From Pseudomonas ceruminis (GTDB taxonomy: Bacteria; Pseudomonadota; Gammaproteobacteria; Pseudomonadales; Pseudomonadaceae), in the NCBI RefSeq assembly GCF_021602025.1, contig NZ_BQHW01000005.1:62001-126000 (forward strand): 64,000 nt of DNA, written 5' to 3'. The position numbers and the translations under genes were made by a program. How positions within the stretch are numbered: position 1 is the stretch's first letter; each line of letters begins with the position of its first letter. The notes beneath the pieces are model-generated. The model worked only from the letters and a program-made list of their open reading frames with translations. It did no database searches and was not told the DNA's origin. Shown piece by piece: positions 9,260-20,164 of this stretch.

Positions 9260-9795
9260 TGCTGCGTATCAACCTCTTGCCGTGGCGCGAACAGCAGCGC
9301 CTGGCAGCGTTTCGGCGCTTGCGGCTGATGGTACTGGGAGGGGTGGTCCTGGCGTTGGGTGCCGTGCTGTTGATGGACCAGCTGGCGCGTCAGCGTGCGC
9401 ATCATCAGGCGCTGGCCAATGCCAGCCGCCAGGCTGCTGTGGCCGAGCTGGATGCGCAACTGGAGCAACTGGACGGTATCAGGCTTGCGCTCGAGTCTGT
9501 GCGGGGGCAAACGGACACCCTGGCCAGCCTGCATGCTGAACGCGGGCTTTTAAGCGTACTGCTTGCCGACCTGGAGCGGGCATTGCCGGAGGGGGTGCAG
9601 GTCATCGAGCTGACACTTGAGCACGCGCGGTTGCAGATCGTCGGGGTGGCTGTTTCTGGCGCCGTGGTGGCGCAATTCATGCGTGACCTTGAGCGCTCGA
9701 GCGGGTTGTTCGACCTAGAACTCAAGGGTTTGAAAAGCGTGGCAGCGGGCGATGAATTTGTGCTGCTGGCGCGTGTGGCGGCGTCCTGGTCGTGA
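9259..9795 (+). CDS. pilN: PilN-like type IV pilus assembly protein
   Basis: Bitopic inner-membrane protein of the pilus alignment subcomplex that links cytoplasmic PilM to periplasmic PilO. It has 178 aa. The N-terminal MLRINLLPWREQQR carries the INLLPWR motif known to dock into PilM, followed by a membrane segment (about residues 22-40), a short coiled-coil region and a ferredoxin-like periplasmic domain (EGVQVIELTLEHARLQIVG). The ATG at 9259 overlaps the pilM stop; an in-frame GTG one codon earlier is also possible. It is translationally coupled to the pilO-pilP gene (GTGA overlap at 9792-9795). Confidence 0.9.
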   Translation: MLRINLLPWREQQRLAAFRRLRLMVLGGVVLALGAVLLMDQLARQRAHHQALANASRQAAVAELDAQLEQLDGIRLALESVRGQTDTLASLHAERGLLSVLLADLERALPEGVQVIELTLEHARLQIVGVAVSGAVVAQFMRDLERSSGLFDLELKGLKSVAAGDEFVLLARVAASWS

Positions 9796-10808
9796 GCCTG
9801 CTACCCCCTCTGGATTGGCAGGCGTTCATCGTACGCTCGCGCTTGATCAGGTGCACATTGCCTGTGCTCGCGGCGTTTCTGGTGCTTGCGGTGGGTTGCC
9901 TGGTTCGCCTCCCAGAGTGGCAGCAGCTGCAGCAACGAGAGCACGCCAGGCACAAGGCATTGGATGAGGAGCATGAAGGCAAGGCCACGCGGATGCAGGC
10001 ACTGGCGCAAAGCCGCGAGGCCCTGGTTGGCGCCGAACAGCTGCTGCAGGACGCGCGCTGGCGCCTTGCGGCAGGGGGCAGCATGAGCGATCTGCTCGAC
10101 CAGTTGGCAGCGTCAGGGCAAACCCATGGGCTGCACTTCGAGCGGCTCGATGTACTGGATGAGGTGAGGCAGGCGGGCTTTGTGCAAACGCCCTTGGATG
10201 TGCGCGTTGTGGGGCGTTATGCGGCGTTACGCCTGTGGCTAGAGGACTGGCTTGGGCAAATGCGCCTGCTGCGGGCTGGTGAACTGCACTTGGCCAGCGC
10301 TGATGGCAAGCCTGGGTTGGTGCGTTTACGCCTACGGGTCAACGCCTTTCACGCCCAGGGGCCCGTATCGGCACCCGCCTCGCTGGCCCTGGTGCCCGCC
10401 CGTGCAGCGGCGCTGCCGCCGGCGCTCGACCCCTTTTCGGCCTGGTCTACCCGTCGCGTCCGGGAGGGGTTGGCCCAGGTTCCGCTGGCTCAGTTGGAAA
10501 TGGTCGGCAGTTTGTCCCGGGGGTTGGAACACGAGGCGCTGCTGGCATCGGCCGGGCGCTTGTACCGCGTGCGGCCCGGGGACCGGCTCGGGCGCGATGA
10601 AGGCGTGGTGGTGCACATAGGCCCGCAGCAGGTCGAGGTGCGTGAACGGTTGTTCGTAGGGGGCATGTGGCGCGAGCGCATGACATCGCTAACGCTCAGG
10701 AAGGGCGTGGACAGGGAGGTCAAGGAAGATCATGAAGAGGCTGATGACGTGGCTGGCGCTGGCCCTGCTGCCGATGCCATTGCTGGCGGCTACCCCCCAT
10801 CGGGGTGA
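9792..10808 (+). CDS. Fused PilO-PilP type IV pilus alignment protein
   Basis: A single 338-aa frame (GTG start overlapping the pilN stop) covers what are normally two proteins. Residues 1-200 look like PilO: a membrane segment at about 22-40, a coiled coil (QQREHARHKALDEEHEG), and a ferredoxin-like domain with LDVRVVGRYAALRLWLEDW. Residues about 215-310 look like the PilP lipoprotein domain (PFSAWSTRRVREG, LAQLEMVGSL, YRVRPGDRLGRDEGVVVHIG, VEVRERLFVGGMWRER). The PilP lipobox is absent because the domain is tethered through PilO. The last 26 residues overlap the pilQ signal-peptide coding region in another frame. The fusion is read directly from the frame; the functional effect is inference. 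Confidence 0.85.
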   Translation: MSLLPPLDWQAFIVRSRLIRCTLPVLAAFLVLAVGCLVRLPEWQQLQQREHARHKALDEEHEGKATRMQALAQSREALVGAEQLLQDARWRLAAGGSMSDLLDQLAASGQTHGLHFERLDVLDEVRQAGFVQTPLDVRVVGRYAALRLWLEDWLGQMRLLRAGELHLASADGKPGLVRLRLRVNAFHAQGPVSAPASLALVPARAAALPPALDPFSAWSTRRVREGLAQVPLAQLEMVGSLSRGLEHEALLASAGRLYRVRPGDRLGRDEGVVVHIGPQQVEVRERLFVGGMWRERMTSLTLRKGVDREVKEDHEEADDVAGAGPAADAIAGGYPPSG

Positions 10809-12000
10809 GCCGATTTCGCTGAACTTCCAGGATGTGGAAGTGCGTGCAGTGCTACAGGTGCTGGCCGATTACGCGGGTATCAACCTGGTCGCCAGTGACT
10901 CGGTGCAGGGCAACATTACCCTGCGTCTGCAGGACGTGCCCTGGGATCAAGCCTTGGCGCTGGTGTTGCGCAGCAAGGGGCTGGCCCGGCGTGAAGAGGG
11001 CAATGTACTGCTGGTGGCACCAGCGGCCGAGCTTGCCGAGCAAACCGTTGGTGCCCGCATCGGGCAGGCGCTGGACGCCCAGTTGCAACCGTTGCGCCGA
11101 GAGTTGCTGCCCATCCACCACGCCGACGCCGCGGCGCTGGCCGAGTTGCTGCTGGCCACGCTGGCTGACGACGGTATCCTGACCGGCCGCGGCAGTTTGA
11201 GTGTCGACGCCCGTACCAACACCTTGGTCGCGCATCAGCCCGAGGAGCGGTTGGTCGAGTTGCGACAGCTGGTTGCGCAACTGGACGTGCCGGTGCGTCA
11301 GGTAGCGATCGAGGCGCGCATCGTCGAGGCCAATGTCGACTACGAAAAAAGCCTTGGCGTGCGCTGGGGGCGACAGCTTTATGGCGAGGTCGCGCAACTG
11401 GGCAAGGACATGTTTGTCGATCTAGGGGTCGAGCGGGCGACGTCCAGCGTGGGCGTGGGGGTGTTGCGCGGCGGTGTGCTGCTCGACCTTGAGCTCAGCG
11501 CCATGGAAAAAAGCGGGAATGGTGAAATCATCTCCCAGCCCAAGGTGGTCACCGCCGACAAGGAAACCGCACGAATCCTCAAGGGCACCGAGGTGCCGTA
11601 CCAGGAAACCACAAGGAGCGGTGCTACGTCTGTCGCATTCCGGGAGGCGTCGTTGTCCCTGGAGGTTACCCCGCAAATCACCCCAGGCGGGAATGTCATC
11701 ATGACGGTCAAGGTGACCAAGGACGAGCCCGACTTCGTCAATGCACTGAACGATGTGCCGCCGATTCGCAAGAACGAGGTGAACGCCAAGGTCCGTGTGG
11801 CCGATGGCGAAACCATCGTCATTGGTGGCGTGTACTCGACCACGCAAAACAATGTGGTGGATAAGGTGCCATTTTTAGGCGATCTGCCGTATGTTGGGCG
11901 GCTGTTTCGACGCGATGCATTACAAGAGAAAAAATCCGAGCTGCTGGTCTTCCTGACTCCGCGTATCATGAGTGACCAGGCGATTGCTGTGAGTCGTTGA
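10732..12000 (+). CDS. pilQ: PilQ-like secretin, minimal form
   Basis: Outer-membrane secretin pore for type IV pili or a related secretion system. It has 422 aa: a signal peptide ([19 protein letters not shown]), a secretin/TonB short N-terminal domain ([22 protein letters not shown]), a NolW-type N1 domain (about 115-190, ending [20 protein letters not shown]), and the secretin barrel ([42 protein letters not shown]). The two AMIN peptidoglycan-binding domains that make P. aeruginosa PilQ about 710 aa are missing. It overlaps the pilOP gene by 77 bp and is followed 4 bp later by aroK. Confidence 0.9.
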   Translation: MKRLMTWLALALLPMPLLAATPHRGEPISLNFQDVEVRAVLQVLADYAGINLVASDSVQGNITLRLQDVPWDQALALVLRSKGLARREEGNVLLVAPAAELAEQTVGARIGQALDAQLQPLRRELLPIHHADAAALAELLLATLADDGILTGRGSLSVDARTNTLVAHQPEERLVELRQLVAQLDVPVRQVAIEARIVEANVDYEKSLGVRWGRQLYGEVAQLGKDMFVDLGVERATSSVGVGVLRGGVLLDLELSAMEKSGNGEIISQPKVVTADKETARILKGTEVPYQETTRSGATSVAFREASLSLEVTPQITPGGNVIMTVKVTKDEPDFVNALNDVPPIRKNEVNAKVRVADGETIVIGGVYSTTQNNVVDKVPFLGDLPYVGRLFRRDALQEKKSELLVFLTPRIMSDQAIAVSR

Positions 12001-12004
12001 TTCT

Positions 12005-12523
12005 GTGCGAAATTTGATACTTGTAGGGCCCATGGGGGCGGGTAAGAGCACCATCGGGCGCCTGTTGGCCAAAGAACTGCGTCTGTTGTTCAAAGATTCC
12101 GACAAGGAAATCGAACTGCGGACCGGTGCCAACATCCCGTGGATTTTCGACAAAGAAGGCGAGCCGGGCTTCCGTGACCGTGAGCAGGCGATGATCGCCG
12201 AGCTTTGCGCGCTCGATGGCGTGGTCGTGGCAACCGGTGGCGGCGCTGTCATGCGCGAGGCCAATCGCCGAGCGTTGCACGCCGGAGGCCGGGTCATCTA
12301 CCTGCACGCCTCGGTGGAGCAGCAGGTTGGGCGTACCGCACGCGATCGCAATCGCCCCTTGTTGCGCACCGCCAACCCGGAAGCGACGTTGCGTAACCTG
12401 CTGGAGACGCGCGACCCGCTTTACCGTGAGATCGCCGACCTGGTGGTAGAAACCGACGAACGGCCACCGCGCATGGTGGTGCTCGACATTCTCGAGCGCT
12501 TGCAGCAGTTGCCGCCCCGCTAA
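12005..12523 (+). CDS. aroK: Shikimate kinase I
   Basis: Phosphorylates shikimate to shikimate 3-phosphate in the chorismate pathway. The 172 aa start from GTG at 12005; Walker [10 protein letters not shown] (residues 8-16), the shikimate-binding DxD region (DSDKEIE), the GGGAV motif and the RPLL lid motif are all present. It lies 4 bp after pilQ and before aroB, the conserved pilQ-aroK-aroB order of gammaproteobacteria, so it is probably transcribed from the pil side. Confidence 0.96.
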   Translation: MRNLILVGPMGAGKSTIGRLLAKELRLLFKDSDKEIELRTGANIPWIFDKEGEPGFRDREQAMIAELCALDGVVVATGGGAVMREANRRALHAGGRVIYLHASVEQQVGRTARDRNRPLLRTANPEATLRNLLETRDPLYREIADLVVETDERPPRMVVLDILERLQQLPPR

Positions 12524-12617
12524 GCCGGGACTATTCTCGGCCAGCGCCGGGGCGAGGTTCAACGTTAGTGCGTGGGTCGCTCAGCCGGCGCCGCGCCCAA
12601 GTACATTGTGGGGATAC

Positions 12618-13715
12618 ATGCAGACACTAAAGGTCGACCTGGGCGAGCGTAGCTACCCGATCTACATTGGCGAAGGCCTGCTGGACCAGCCCGAGCTGCT
12701 GGCGCCGCACATTGCCGGCCGGCAAGTCGCCATCGTTTCTAACGAAACCGTCGCGCCTCTGTATCTCGAACGTTTGAGCAAGACCCTCGGCGCCTACTCG
12801 GTACTGCCGGTGATCCTGCCGGACGGCGAAGCCCACAAGAACTGGCAAACCCTGCAACTGATCTTCGACGGCCTGCTGACTGCCCGGCATGACCGCCGTA
12901 CCACCGTGGTGGCGCTGGGGGGCGGCGTGATCGGCGACATGGCGGGCTTTGCCGCCGCCTGTTACCAGCGTGGTGTCGATTTCATCCAGGTGCCGACTAC
13001 CCTGTTGTCCCAGGTCGATTCCTCGGTGGGCGGCAAGACTGGCATCAACCACCCGCTGGGCAAGAACATGGTAGGTGCCTTCTACCAGCCCAACGCTGTG
13101 CTGATCGATACCACCAGCCTCAAGACCCTGCCCGAACGCGAGCTGTCGGCAGGCCTGGCGGAGGTAATCAAGTACGGCCTGATCTGCGACAAGCCATTTC
13201 TGGGCTGGCTCGAAGACAATATGCAGGCCCTGCGCGCCCTGGAGCCTGCAGCCCTGACAGAGGCCATTCGCCGTTCCTGTGCTGCCAAGGCAGCCGTGGT
13301 GGGCGCTGACGAACGTGAGTCCGGGGTGCGGGCCACGCTGAACCTTGGGCATACCTTCGGGCATGCCATCGAAACGCACATGGGTTACGGCGTCTGGCTA
13401 CACGGTGAAGCCGTGGCGGCGGGCACCGTGATGGCCCTGGAGATGTCCATGCGCCTGGGCTGGATCGACCAGGCCGAGCGTGATCGCGGGATCCGCCTGC
13501 TGCAGGACGCAGGTTTGCCGGTGGTGCCACCACAGGAAATGACCCCGGCGCATTTCATGGAGCATATGGCGGTCGACAAGAAGGTGCTCGACGGTCGCCT
13601 GCGCCTGGTGCTTCTGCGCCAGCTGGGCGAAGCCGTGGTCACCGACGACTATCCGAAAGAGATTCTTCAGGCCACGTTGTCGGCGGACTACCGCGCGCTC
13701 GTGGCCCAGCTTTGA
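12618..13715 (+). CDS. aroB: 3-dehydroquinate synthase
   Basis: Converts DAHP to 3-dehydroquinate, the second step of the shikimate pathway, using NAD and a divalent metal. It has 365 aa from the ATG at 12618 ([18 protein letters not shown]); an upstream in-frame GTG/ATG near 12606 is less likely. The NAD-binding [20 protein letters not shown], the substrate loop [19 protein letters not shown], and the metal-ligand histidines in [12 protein letters not shown] and HGEAVAAG are visible. It forms an operon with aroK upstream and the DamX-like gene 15 bp downstream. Confidence 0.97.
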   Translation: MQTLKVDLGERSYPIYIGEGLLDQPELLAPHIAGRQVAIVSNETVAPLYLERLSKTLGAYSVLPVILPDGEAHKNWQTLQLIFDGLLTARHDRRTTVVALGGGVIGDMAGFAAACYQRGVDFIQVPTTLLSQVDSSVGGKTGINHPLGKNMVGAFYQPNAVLIDTTSLKTLPERELSAGLAEVIKYGLICDKPFLGWLEDNMQALRALEPAALTEAIRRSCAAKAAVVGADERESGVRATLNLGHTFGHAIETHMGYGVWLHGEAVAAGTVMALEMSMRLGWIDQAERDRGIRLLQDAGLPVVPPQEMTPAHFMEHMAVDKKVLDGRLRLVLLRQLGEAVVTDDYPKEILQATLSADYRALVAQL

Positions 13716-13730
13716 GGTTGTGACAGCGCA

Positions 13731-15341
13731 ATGACCAGTTTGCATGCCGATGAGGCGTTTCTCGACCACTATCAGTTGAGCCACGATCCGTTCGCGCCGC
13801 GTGTGCCCGGCTTCAAGTTCTTCCCCGCCCAGCGCAAGCCTGTGCTCGGTCAATTGCATCACCTGGCCCGCTACAGCCAGCTGATGCTGGTTGTCACCGG
13901 CCCGGTGGGCAGCGGCAAGACCTTGCTGCGCCAGGCCTTGGTGGCCAGTACCAACAAGCAGTCGGTGCAAAGCGTGGTGGTGTCTGCCCGGGGCGCAAGC
14001 GATGCTGCGAGTGTGCTGGCGCAGGTGGCCCAGTCGCTGGAGGTGGCCCAGCCTGAGGTCCAGACCATTCTGTCCAAGGTGGTGCAGCTGGCGCTGACCG
14101 GGCAGGAAGTCTATTTGCTGGTGGACGATGCGGAACAACTTGACGAGTCGGCACTCCAAGCGTTGCTGGAACTGGCAGCGGGTGTTCCGGAAGGGCGCCC
14201 GCACGTGTTCCTGTTCGGCGAGCCGTCACTGATTGCCGGGTTGGAAGAGCTCAATGTCGAGGAAGAACGCTTCCACGTCATCGAACTCGCCCCCTACAGC
14301 GAGGAGGAGACCTGCGAGTACCTGGAGCAGCGCCTGGAAGGTGCCGGTCGGGGCCTGGAGGTGTTCACCCGTGAACAGCTTGTCGATATCCATGAAAACT
14401 CCGACGGCTGGCCTGGCAATATCAACCAGGTCGCCCGCGATACTTTGATCGAAGCCATGATCGCCAGCCGTACCACGGCCAAGCGACCATCCATGGGGTT
14501 CAAAATGCCTAAGAAACACGTGCTCGCGCTGTCCGCTGTGGTCGTGGTCGCCGTTGCTGCCGCGGTTCTCATGCCCAAGAAAGGCGACAAGGCGCCGGCT
14601 GAAGCGCCAGCGGCCCAGGCTCAGTTGCCATTGGGTGACGGCAAGTCGAACAACGGTAACCCGGCCATCGAATTCTCTGGCTCGTCGCAGCCGATGCCGC
14701 TGCCGCTGGTTGGCCAGTCGCAGCCGGTGATGCGTGAGCCGCTGGCGCAGGCCGCGGGCATGGGCGATGGCGATGAAAGTGGCCCGGCCGGTAACACGGC
14801 ATTGCAGCCTGGTAACCCGCCGACGGTGACCACTATTGCGCCGCCGCAAGGCGTGGCGGCGGGGCCGGCACCGACTATGGCCCAGGCCACCACCAGCGCA
14901 CCGGCGCAGCCGGTTGCGCCGGCCCAGAAGCCTGTAGCTACCCAGCCGGCCAAGCCGGTTGCACCCGCCAAGCCTGCCCCGGCGCCTGTCCAGGTCGCCA
15001 CCGCCAAGCCTGCAGCCAAGCCTGTTGAAAAACCGGCGGCCGGTGGCAGTGGCAGCGGCGGTTGGTATGCGGGCCAGAAGCCAGGCAATTATGTGGTGCA
15101 GATCCTGGGTACCAGCTCGGAGGCATCCGCCCAGGCCTTCGTCAAGGCGCAGGGTGGCGACTATCGCTACTTCAAGAAAAACCTCCAGGGCAAGCCGCTC
15201 TACGTGGTCACGTATGGCAGCTTCGCCAACCGTGATGCGGCGGTTGCGGCAATCAAGAACTTGCCAGCGAAGGTCCAGGCTGGTAAACCTTGGCCACGTA
15301 CCGTTGCCAGCGTCCAACAAGAGCTGGCGTCGGCCCGCTGA
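13731..15341 (+). CDS. DamX-like AAA ATPase / SPOR-domain cell-division protein
   Basis: 536-aa inner-membrane protein. An N-terminal AAA-type ATPase has Walker A GPVGSGKT (57-64) and Walker B VYLLVDDAEQL (near 130). One membrane segment follows (about 263-282, LALSAVVVVAVAAAVLMP), then a Pro/Ala-rich periplasmic linker (285-445) with PAKP-type repeats, and a C-terminal SPOR domain (about 451-530, NYVVQILGTSSEASAQAFV). SPOR domains bind denuded septal glycan, so the protein probably localises to the division site. The position after aroKB matches damX in enterobacteria, but the intact N-terminal ATPase is the pseudomonad form. A terminator follows at 15402. Confidence 0.88.
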   Translation: MTSLHADEAFLDHYQLSHDPFAPRVPGFKFFPAQRKPVLGQLHHLARYSQLMLVVTGPVGSGKTLLRQALVASTNKQSVQSVVVSARGASDAASVLAQVAQSLEVAQPEVQTILSKVVQLALTGQEVYLLVDDAEQLDESALQALLELAAGVPEGRPHVFLFGEPSLIAGLEELNVEEERFHVIELAPYSEEETCEYLEQRLEGAGRGLEVFTREQLVDIHENSDGWPGNINQVARDTLIEAMIASRTTAKRPSMGFKMPKKHVLALSAVVVVAVAAAVLMPKKGDKAPAEAPAAQAQLPLGDGKSNNGNPAIEFSGSSQPMPLPLVGQSQPVMREPLAQAAGMGDGDESGPAGNTALQPGNPPTVTTIAPPQGVAAGPAPTMAQATTSAPAQPVAPAQKPVATQPAKPVAPAKPAPAPVQVATAKPAAKPVEKPAAGGSGSGGWYAGQKPGNYVVQILGTSSEASAQAFVKAQGGDYRYFKKNLQGKPLYVVTYGSFANRDAAVAAIKNLPAKVQAGKPWPRTVASVQQELASAR

Positions 15342-15401
15342 TACCTTCCGGGCGGCATTACCCCGCCGCCCAGTTGCTGAGCGAATCCTGAACTTCGATT
15401 A

Positions 15402-15431
15402 GCCTGCTGCGCCACGTCGCGGCAGGCTTTT
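15402..15431 (+). terminator. Predicted Rho-independent terminator after the damX-like gene
   Basis: GCCTGCTGCG (15402-15411) pairs with CGCGGCAGGC (15418-15427; one G-U) around a CCACGT loop, followed by TTTTCT. It ends the pilMNOPQ-aroKB-damX unit. A second GC hairpin (GGGCGGC/GCCGCCC, 15349-15370) lies just before it without a T-run. Confidence 0.65.
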
Positions 15432-15714
15432 CTGTCCCAGACTGCCGGCCACAAGCCAATCTTGCAGTCATGGCTGAAACGCTTCAGACTCGAGCCAAGC
15501 CGCTATCACGGCGAATGGCGCAAAAACATTCAAAATTGCGACATAAATTTTCAATGGTGAGACATGAAAATTTGTGGGCATCGCTGTCGCTGTGCAACAA
15601 TGGTTTTCCATGGCCACCGCAAAAAAGCTGGCATTTGATCGGCGTGGATGGTAAGTGGTTGTTAAAAAAGAGATTTGCCTCCGGTTGAGAGGTGAACCTG
15701 GTGAGAAAGTGTCT
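15432..15714 (+). promoter_or_regulatory. gltB upstream region with a long inverted repeat
   Basis: This 283-bp gene-free, AT-richer stretch precedes gltB. AAATTTTCA (15545-15553) and TGAAAATTT (15565-15573) are perfect 9-bp arms centred 20 bp apart. GACATAAATTTT and GACATGAAAATT also form an imperfect direct repeat over the same bases. The arrangement looks like an operator for a dimeric regulator. I could not fix a convincing -10/-35 pair. A GAGAAAG element at 15703-15709 precedes the gltB ATG. Confidence 0.5.
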
Positions 15715-18700
15715 ATGAAAACAGGTCTGTACCATCCCGAAGAATTCAAGGACAACTGTGGTTTTGGCCTGATTGCCCATATGACGGGCGAACCGAGCCA
15801 CCACCTTCTGCAAACCGCCATGCAGGCGCTGACGTGCATGACCCACCGCGGTGGTATCAACGCCGACGGCAAAACCGGTGACGGTTGCGGCCTGCTCATG
15901 CAGAAGCCCGATCAATTCCTGCGTGCCATGGCCCAGGAGCACTTTGCAGTCGAGCTGCCCAAGCAGTACGCCGTCGGCATGGTGTTTTTCAACCAGGACC
16001 CGGTAAAAGCCGAAGCCGCCCGTGCCAACATGGACCGCGAAATCCTGGCTGCTGGCCTCACGCTGGTTGGCTGGCGCAAAGTCCCGATCGACACCCGCGT
16101 GCTTGGCCGTCTGGCCCTGGAGCGCCTGCCGCAGATCGAACAGGTGTTCATCGGCGGTGAAGGCCTGAGCGATCAGGACTTCGCCATCAAGCTGTTCAGT
16201 GCCCGTCGCCGTTCGTCCGTGGCCAACGCCCACGATGCCGACCACTACATCTGCAGCTTTTCGCACAAGACCATCATCTACAAAGGCCTGATGATGCCGC
16301 GCGACCTCGCGGCCTTCTACCCGGACCTGGGTGACGAGCGCCTGCAAACCGCGATCTGCGTGTTCCACCAGCGCTTCTCCACCAATACCCTGCCGAAATG
16401 GCCGCTGGCTCAGCCGTTCCGTTTCCTCGCCCACAACGGCGAGATCAACACCATCACCGGCAACCGCAACTGGGCCATGGCCCGTCGCACCAAGTTCGCC
16501 AACGACCTGATCCCCGATCTGGAAGAGCTTGGCCCGCTGGTCAACCGCGTGGGCTCCGACTCTTCGAGCATGGACAACATGCTGGAGCTGATGGTCACCG
16601 GTGGCATCGACCTGTTCCGTGGCGTGCGCATGCTGGTGCCGCCAGCCTGGCAGAACGTCGAGACCATGGACGCCGACCTGCGCGCCTTCTACGAGTACAA
16701 CTCCATGCACATGGAGCCGTGGGACGGCCCGGCCGGCATCGTCATGACCGAAGGCCGCCACGCGGTGTGCCTGCTCGACCGTAACGGCCTGCGTCCGGCG
16801 CGCTGGGTGACCACCACCAACGGCTACATCACCATCGCGTCGGAAATCGGCGTATGGGATTACAAGCCGCAAGACGTTATCGCCAAGGGCCGGGTCGGCC
16901 CAGGGCAGATCTTCGCCGTCGACACCGAGACTGGCCAGATCCTCGACACCGATGCCATCGACAACCGCCTGAAGTCGCGCCACCCGTACAAGCGCTGGCT
17001 GCGTCAGCACGCCACGCGCATCCAGGCGACCCTGACCGACGACCAGGGTGCGGCCAGCTACGATGCTGACCAGCTCAAGCAATACATGAAGATGTTCCAG
17101 GTCACCTTCGAGGAGCGTGACCAGGTGCTGCGTCCGCTCGGCGAGCAGGGCCAGGAAGCCGTGGGCTCGATGGGCGACGACACGCCGATGGCAGTGCTGT
17201 CGCAGCGCGTGCGTTCCCCTTACGACTTCTTCCGCCAGCAGTTCGCCCAGGTCACCAACCCACCGATCGACCCGCTGCGCGAAGCGATCGTGATGTCGCT
17301 GGAAATCTGCCTGGGTGCTGAGCGCAACATCTTCCAGGAGTCCCCGGAGCACGCCTCGCGGGTCATCCTCAGCTCGCCCGTCATCTCGCCCGCCAAGTGG
17401 CGTTCGTTGATGAGTCTGGAGCGCGAGGGTTTCGATCGCCAACTGATCGACCTCAACTACGAACAGGGCGTCGGCCTGGAAGCCGCCATCCGCAACATCG
17501 CCGACCAGGCGGAAGAGGCGGTGCGCAGCGGCAAGACCCAGCTGGTGCTGAGCGACCGCTACATCGCCCCGGGCAAGCTGCCGGTGCATGCTTCGCTCGC
17601 CGTCGGCGCGGTTCATCACCGCCTGACCGAGCAAGGCCTGCGTTGTGACAGCAACATCCTGGTCGAAACTGCCACCGCGCGTGACCCGCACCACTTCGCC
17701 GTGTTGCTGGGCTTCGGCGCTTCGGCCGTGTACCCGTACCTGGCGTATGAAGTGCTGGCCGACCTGATCCGCACCGGCGAAGTACTGGGCGACCTGGACG
17801 AGGTCTTCAAGTACTACCGCAAAGGCATCTCCAAAGGCCTGCTCAAGATCCTGTCGAAGATGGGGATCTCGACCATCGCCTCGTACCGCGGTGCCCAGTT
17901 GTTCGAAGCCGTGGGCCTGGCTGAGGAAGTGGTCGGCCTGAGCTTCAAGGGCGTGTCCAGCCGCATCAAGGGCGCGCGCTTCGTCGACCTGGAAGGCGAC
18001 CAGAAGCTGCTCGCCGCCGAGGCCTGGAGTGCGCGCAAGCCGATCCAGCAAGGTGGCCTGCTCAAATTCGTCCACGGTGGCGAATACCATGCCTACAACC
18101 CGGACGTGGTCAACACGCTGCAGGCTGCGGTGCAGCAGGGCGACTATGGCAAGTTCAAGGAATACACCACGCTGGTCGACCAGCGCCCGGTGTCGATGAT
18201 CCGCGACCTGCTGAAAGTGAAAGTGGCCGACCAGGCCCTGGCGCTGGACCAGATCGAGCCGCTGGAGGCGATCCTCAAGCGCTTCGACTCCGCCGGTATC
18301 TCGCTCGGCGCACTGTCGCCAGAAGCGCATGAAGCGCTGGCCGAGGCGATGAACCGCCTGGGCGCGCGCTCCAACTCCGGTGAGGGCGGTGAAGACCCAT
18401 CGCGCTACGGCACCCTGCGCAGTTCGAAGATCAAACAGGTGGCCACCGGCCGTTTTGGGGTGACTCCGGAGTACCTGGTCAACGCCGAAGTGCTGCAGAT
18501 CAAGGTCGCCCAGGGCGCCAAGCCAGGCGAGGGCGGGCAACTGCCGGGCGGCAAGGTCAACGGCCTGATCGCCAAGCTGCGCTATGCGGTGCCCGGCGTG
18601 ACCCTGATCTCGCCACCGCCGCATCACGATATCTATTCGATCGAAGACCTGGCCCAGCTGATCTACGACCTCAAGCAGGTCAACCCGCAAGCACTGGTTT

Positions 18701-20160
18701 CGGTCAAGCTGGTGGCAGAGGCAGGTGTCGGCACCATCGCCGCCGGCGTGGCCAAGGCCTATGCCGATCTGATCACCATCTCCGGTTACGACGGCGGCAC
18801 CGGCGCTTCGCCGCTGACGTCGATCAAGTACGCCGGCGCTCCGTGGGAACTGGGCCTGGCTGAAACCCACCAGACCCTGCGCGGCAACGACCTGCGCGGC
18901 AAGGTGCGGGTACAGACCGACGGTGGCCTGAAGACTGGCCTGGACGTGATCAAGGCCGCCATCCTCGGCGCCGAGAGCTTCGGCTTTGGCACCGCGCCGA
19001 TGATCGCCCTGGGCTGCAAATACCTGCGTATCTGTCACCTGAACAACTGCGCCACTGGCGTGGCGACCCAGAACGACAAGCTGCGCAAGGACCACTACAT
19101 CGGCACCGTCGACATGGTGATCAACTTCTTCACCTTCGTCGCCGAAGAAACCCGTGAATGGCTGGCCAAACTGGGCGTGCGCAGCCTGGGTGAGCTGATC
19201 GGCCGCACCGACCTGCTCGAAGTGCTGCCTGGCGACACTGAGCGCCAGCAGTACCTGGACCTGACGCCGCTGTTGGGCAGCTCGCACATTCCGGCTGACA
19301 AGCCGCAGTTCTGCGAAGTCGACAAGAACCCGCCGTTCGACAAGGGCGAGCTGGCCGAGAAGATGGTCGACATGGCCCTGCCGGCCATCCGCGACCAGGC
19401 CGGGGGTGAGTTCGCCCTCGACATCTGCAACTGCGACCGTTCCATCGGTGCCCGTATCTCTGGCGAAATCGCCAGGCTGTACGGCAACCAGGGCATGGCT
19501 GACAAGCCGATCACCTTCCGCTTCAAAGGTACTGCGGGGCAGAGCTTTGGCGTGTGGAACGCCGGTGGCCTGAACCTGCACCTGGAAGGTGACGCCAACG
19601 ACTACGTCGGCAAGGGCATGACCGGCGGCAAGGTCACCATCGTGCCGCCAGTTGGCAGCCCGTTCGAAACCCAGCACAGCGCCATCGTCGGCAACACCTG
19701 CCTGTATGGCGCGACGGGGGGCAAGCTGTTTGCCGCCGGTACTGCGGGCGAACGCTTCGCTGTGCGCAACTCAGGTGCCCACGCCGTTGTCGAGGGTACT
19801 GGCGATCACTGCTGTGAATACATGACCGGCGGCTTTGTCTGCGTTCTGGGCAAGACCGGTTACAACTTCGGTTCTGGCATGACTGGCGGCTTCGCCTACG
19901 TGCTCGACATGGACAACACCTTCGTCGACAAACTCAACCACGAGCTGGTGGAAATCCAGCGTATCAGTGGTGAGGCGATGGAGGCCTACCGCAGCCACCT
20001 GGCGCGCGTCCTTGCCGAGTACGTTGAAGAAACCGGCAGCGAGTGGGGGCGTGAGCTCTCGGAAAACCTGGACGACTACGTGCGGCGCTTCTGGCTGGTC
20101 AAGCCGAAGGCGGCCAATCTCAAGCAGTTGCTGTCCAGCACCCGTGCCAACCCGCAGTAA
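15715..20160 (+). CDS. gltB: Glutamate synthase (NADPH) large subunit
   Basis: Large subunit of GOGAT: it moves the glutamine amide to 2-oxoglutarate to give two glutamates. It has 1481 aa. Residues 1-14 form a propeptide ahead of the catalytic Cys15 (CGFGLIAHM), the N-terminal nucleophile of the class II amidotransferase domain. This is followed by the central domain, the FMN-binding synthase domain ([21 protein letters not shown]) and the C-terminal GXGXG beta-helix ([20 protein letters not shown]). Three cysteines at about 1101, 1107 and 1112 ([12 protein letters not shown]) bind the 3Fe-4S cluster. It partners with gltD, 122 bp downstream, and works with glutamine synthetase (57691-59097) in ammonia assimilation. 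Confidence 0.98.
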   Translation: MKTGLYHPEEFKDNCGFGLIAHMTGEPSHHLLQTAMQALTCMTHRGGINADGKTGDGCGLLMQKPDQFLRAMAQEHFAVELPKQYAVGMVFFNQDPVKAEAARANMDREILAAGLTLVGWRKVPIDTRVLGRLALERLPQIEQVFIGGEGLSDQDFAIKLFSARRRSSVANAHDADHYICSFSHKTIIYKGLMMPRDLAAFYPDLGDERLQTAICVFHQRFSTNTLPKWPLAQPFRFLAHNGEINTITGNRNWAMARRTKFANDLIPDLEELGPLVNRVGSDSSSMDNMLELMVTGGIDLFRGVRMLVPPAWQNVETMDADLRAFYEYNSMHMEPWDGPAGIVMTEGRHAVCLLDRNGLRPARWVTTTNGYITIASEIGVWDYKPQDVIAKGRVGPGQIFAVDTETGQILDTDAIDNRLKSRHPYKRWLRQHATRIQATLTDDQGAASYDADQLKQYMKMFQVTFEERDQVLRPLGEQGQEAVGSMGDDTPMAVLSQRVRSPYDFFRQQFAQVTNPPIDPLREAIVMSLEICLGAERNIFQESPEHASRVILSSPVISPAKWRSLMSLEREGFDRQLIDLNYEQGVGLEAAIRNIADQAEEAVRSGKTQLVLSDRYIAPGKLPVHASLAVGAVHHRLTEQGLRCDSNILVETATARDPHHFAVLLGFGASAVYPYLAYEVLADLIRTGEVLGDLDEVFKYYRKGISKGLLKILSKMGISTIASYRGAQLFEAVGLAEEVVGLSFKGVSSRIKGARFVDLEGDQKLLAAEAWSARKPIQQGGLLKFVHGGEYHAYNPDVVNTLQAAVQQGDYGKFKEYTTLVDQRPVSMIRDLLKVKVADQALALDQIEPLEAILKRFDSAGISLGALSPEAHEALAEAMNRLGARSNSGEGGEDPSRYGTLRSSKIKQVATGRFGVTPEYLVNAEVLQIKVAQGAKPGEGGQLPGGKVNGLIAKLRYAVPGVTLISPPPHHDIYSIEDLAQLIYDLKQVNPQALVSVKLVAEAGVGTIAAGVAKAYADLITISGYDGGTGASPLTSIKYAGAPWELGLAETHQTLRGNDLRGKVRVQTDGGLKTGLDVIKAAILGAESFGFGTAPMIALGCKYLRICHLNNCATGVATQNDKLRKDHYIGTVDMVINFFTFVAEETREWLAKLGVRSLGELIGRTDLLEVLPGDTERQQYLDLTPLLGSSHIPADKPQFCEVDKNPPFDKGELAEKMVDMALPAIRDQAGGEFALDICNCDRSIGARISGEIARLYGNQGMADKPITFRFKGTAGQSFGVWNAGGLNLHLEGDANDYVGKGMTGGKVTIVPPVGSPFETQHSAIVGNTCLYGATGGKLFAAGTAGERFAVRNSGAHAVVEGTGDHCCEYMTGGFVCVLGKTGYNFGSGMTGGFAYVLDMDNTFVDKLNHELVEIQRISGEAMEAYRSHLARVLAEYVEETGSEWGRELSENLDDYVRRFWLVKPKAANLKQLLSSTRANPQ

Positions 20161-20164
20161 CAAC

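Noticed and set aside
15484-19677. A 1397-codon open frame on the strand opposite gltB
   Set aside because: It is fully antisense to a certain gene, its composition is His/Gln/Val/Asp-rich without recognisable domains, and such frames arise from the strong GC3 bias of gltB.
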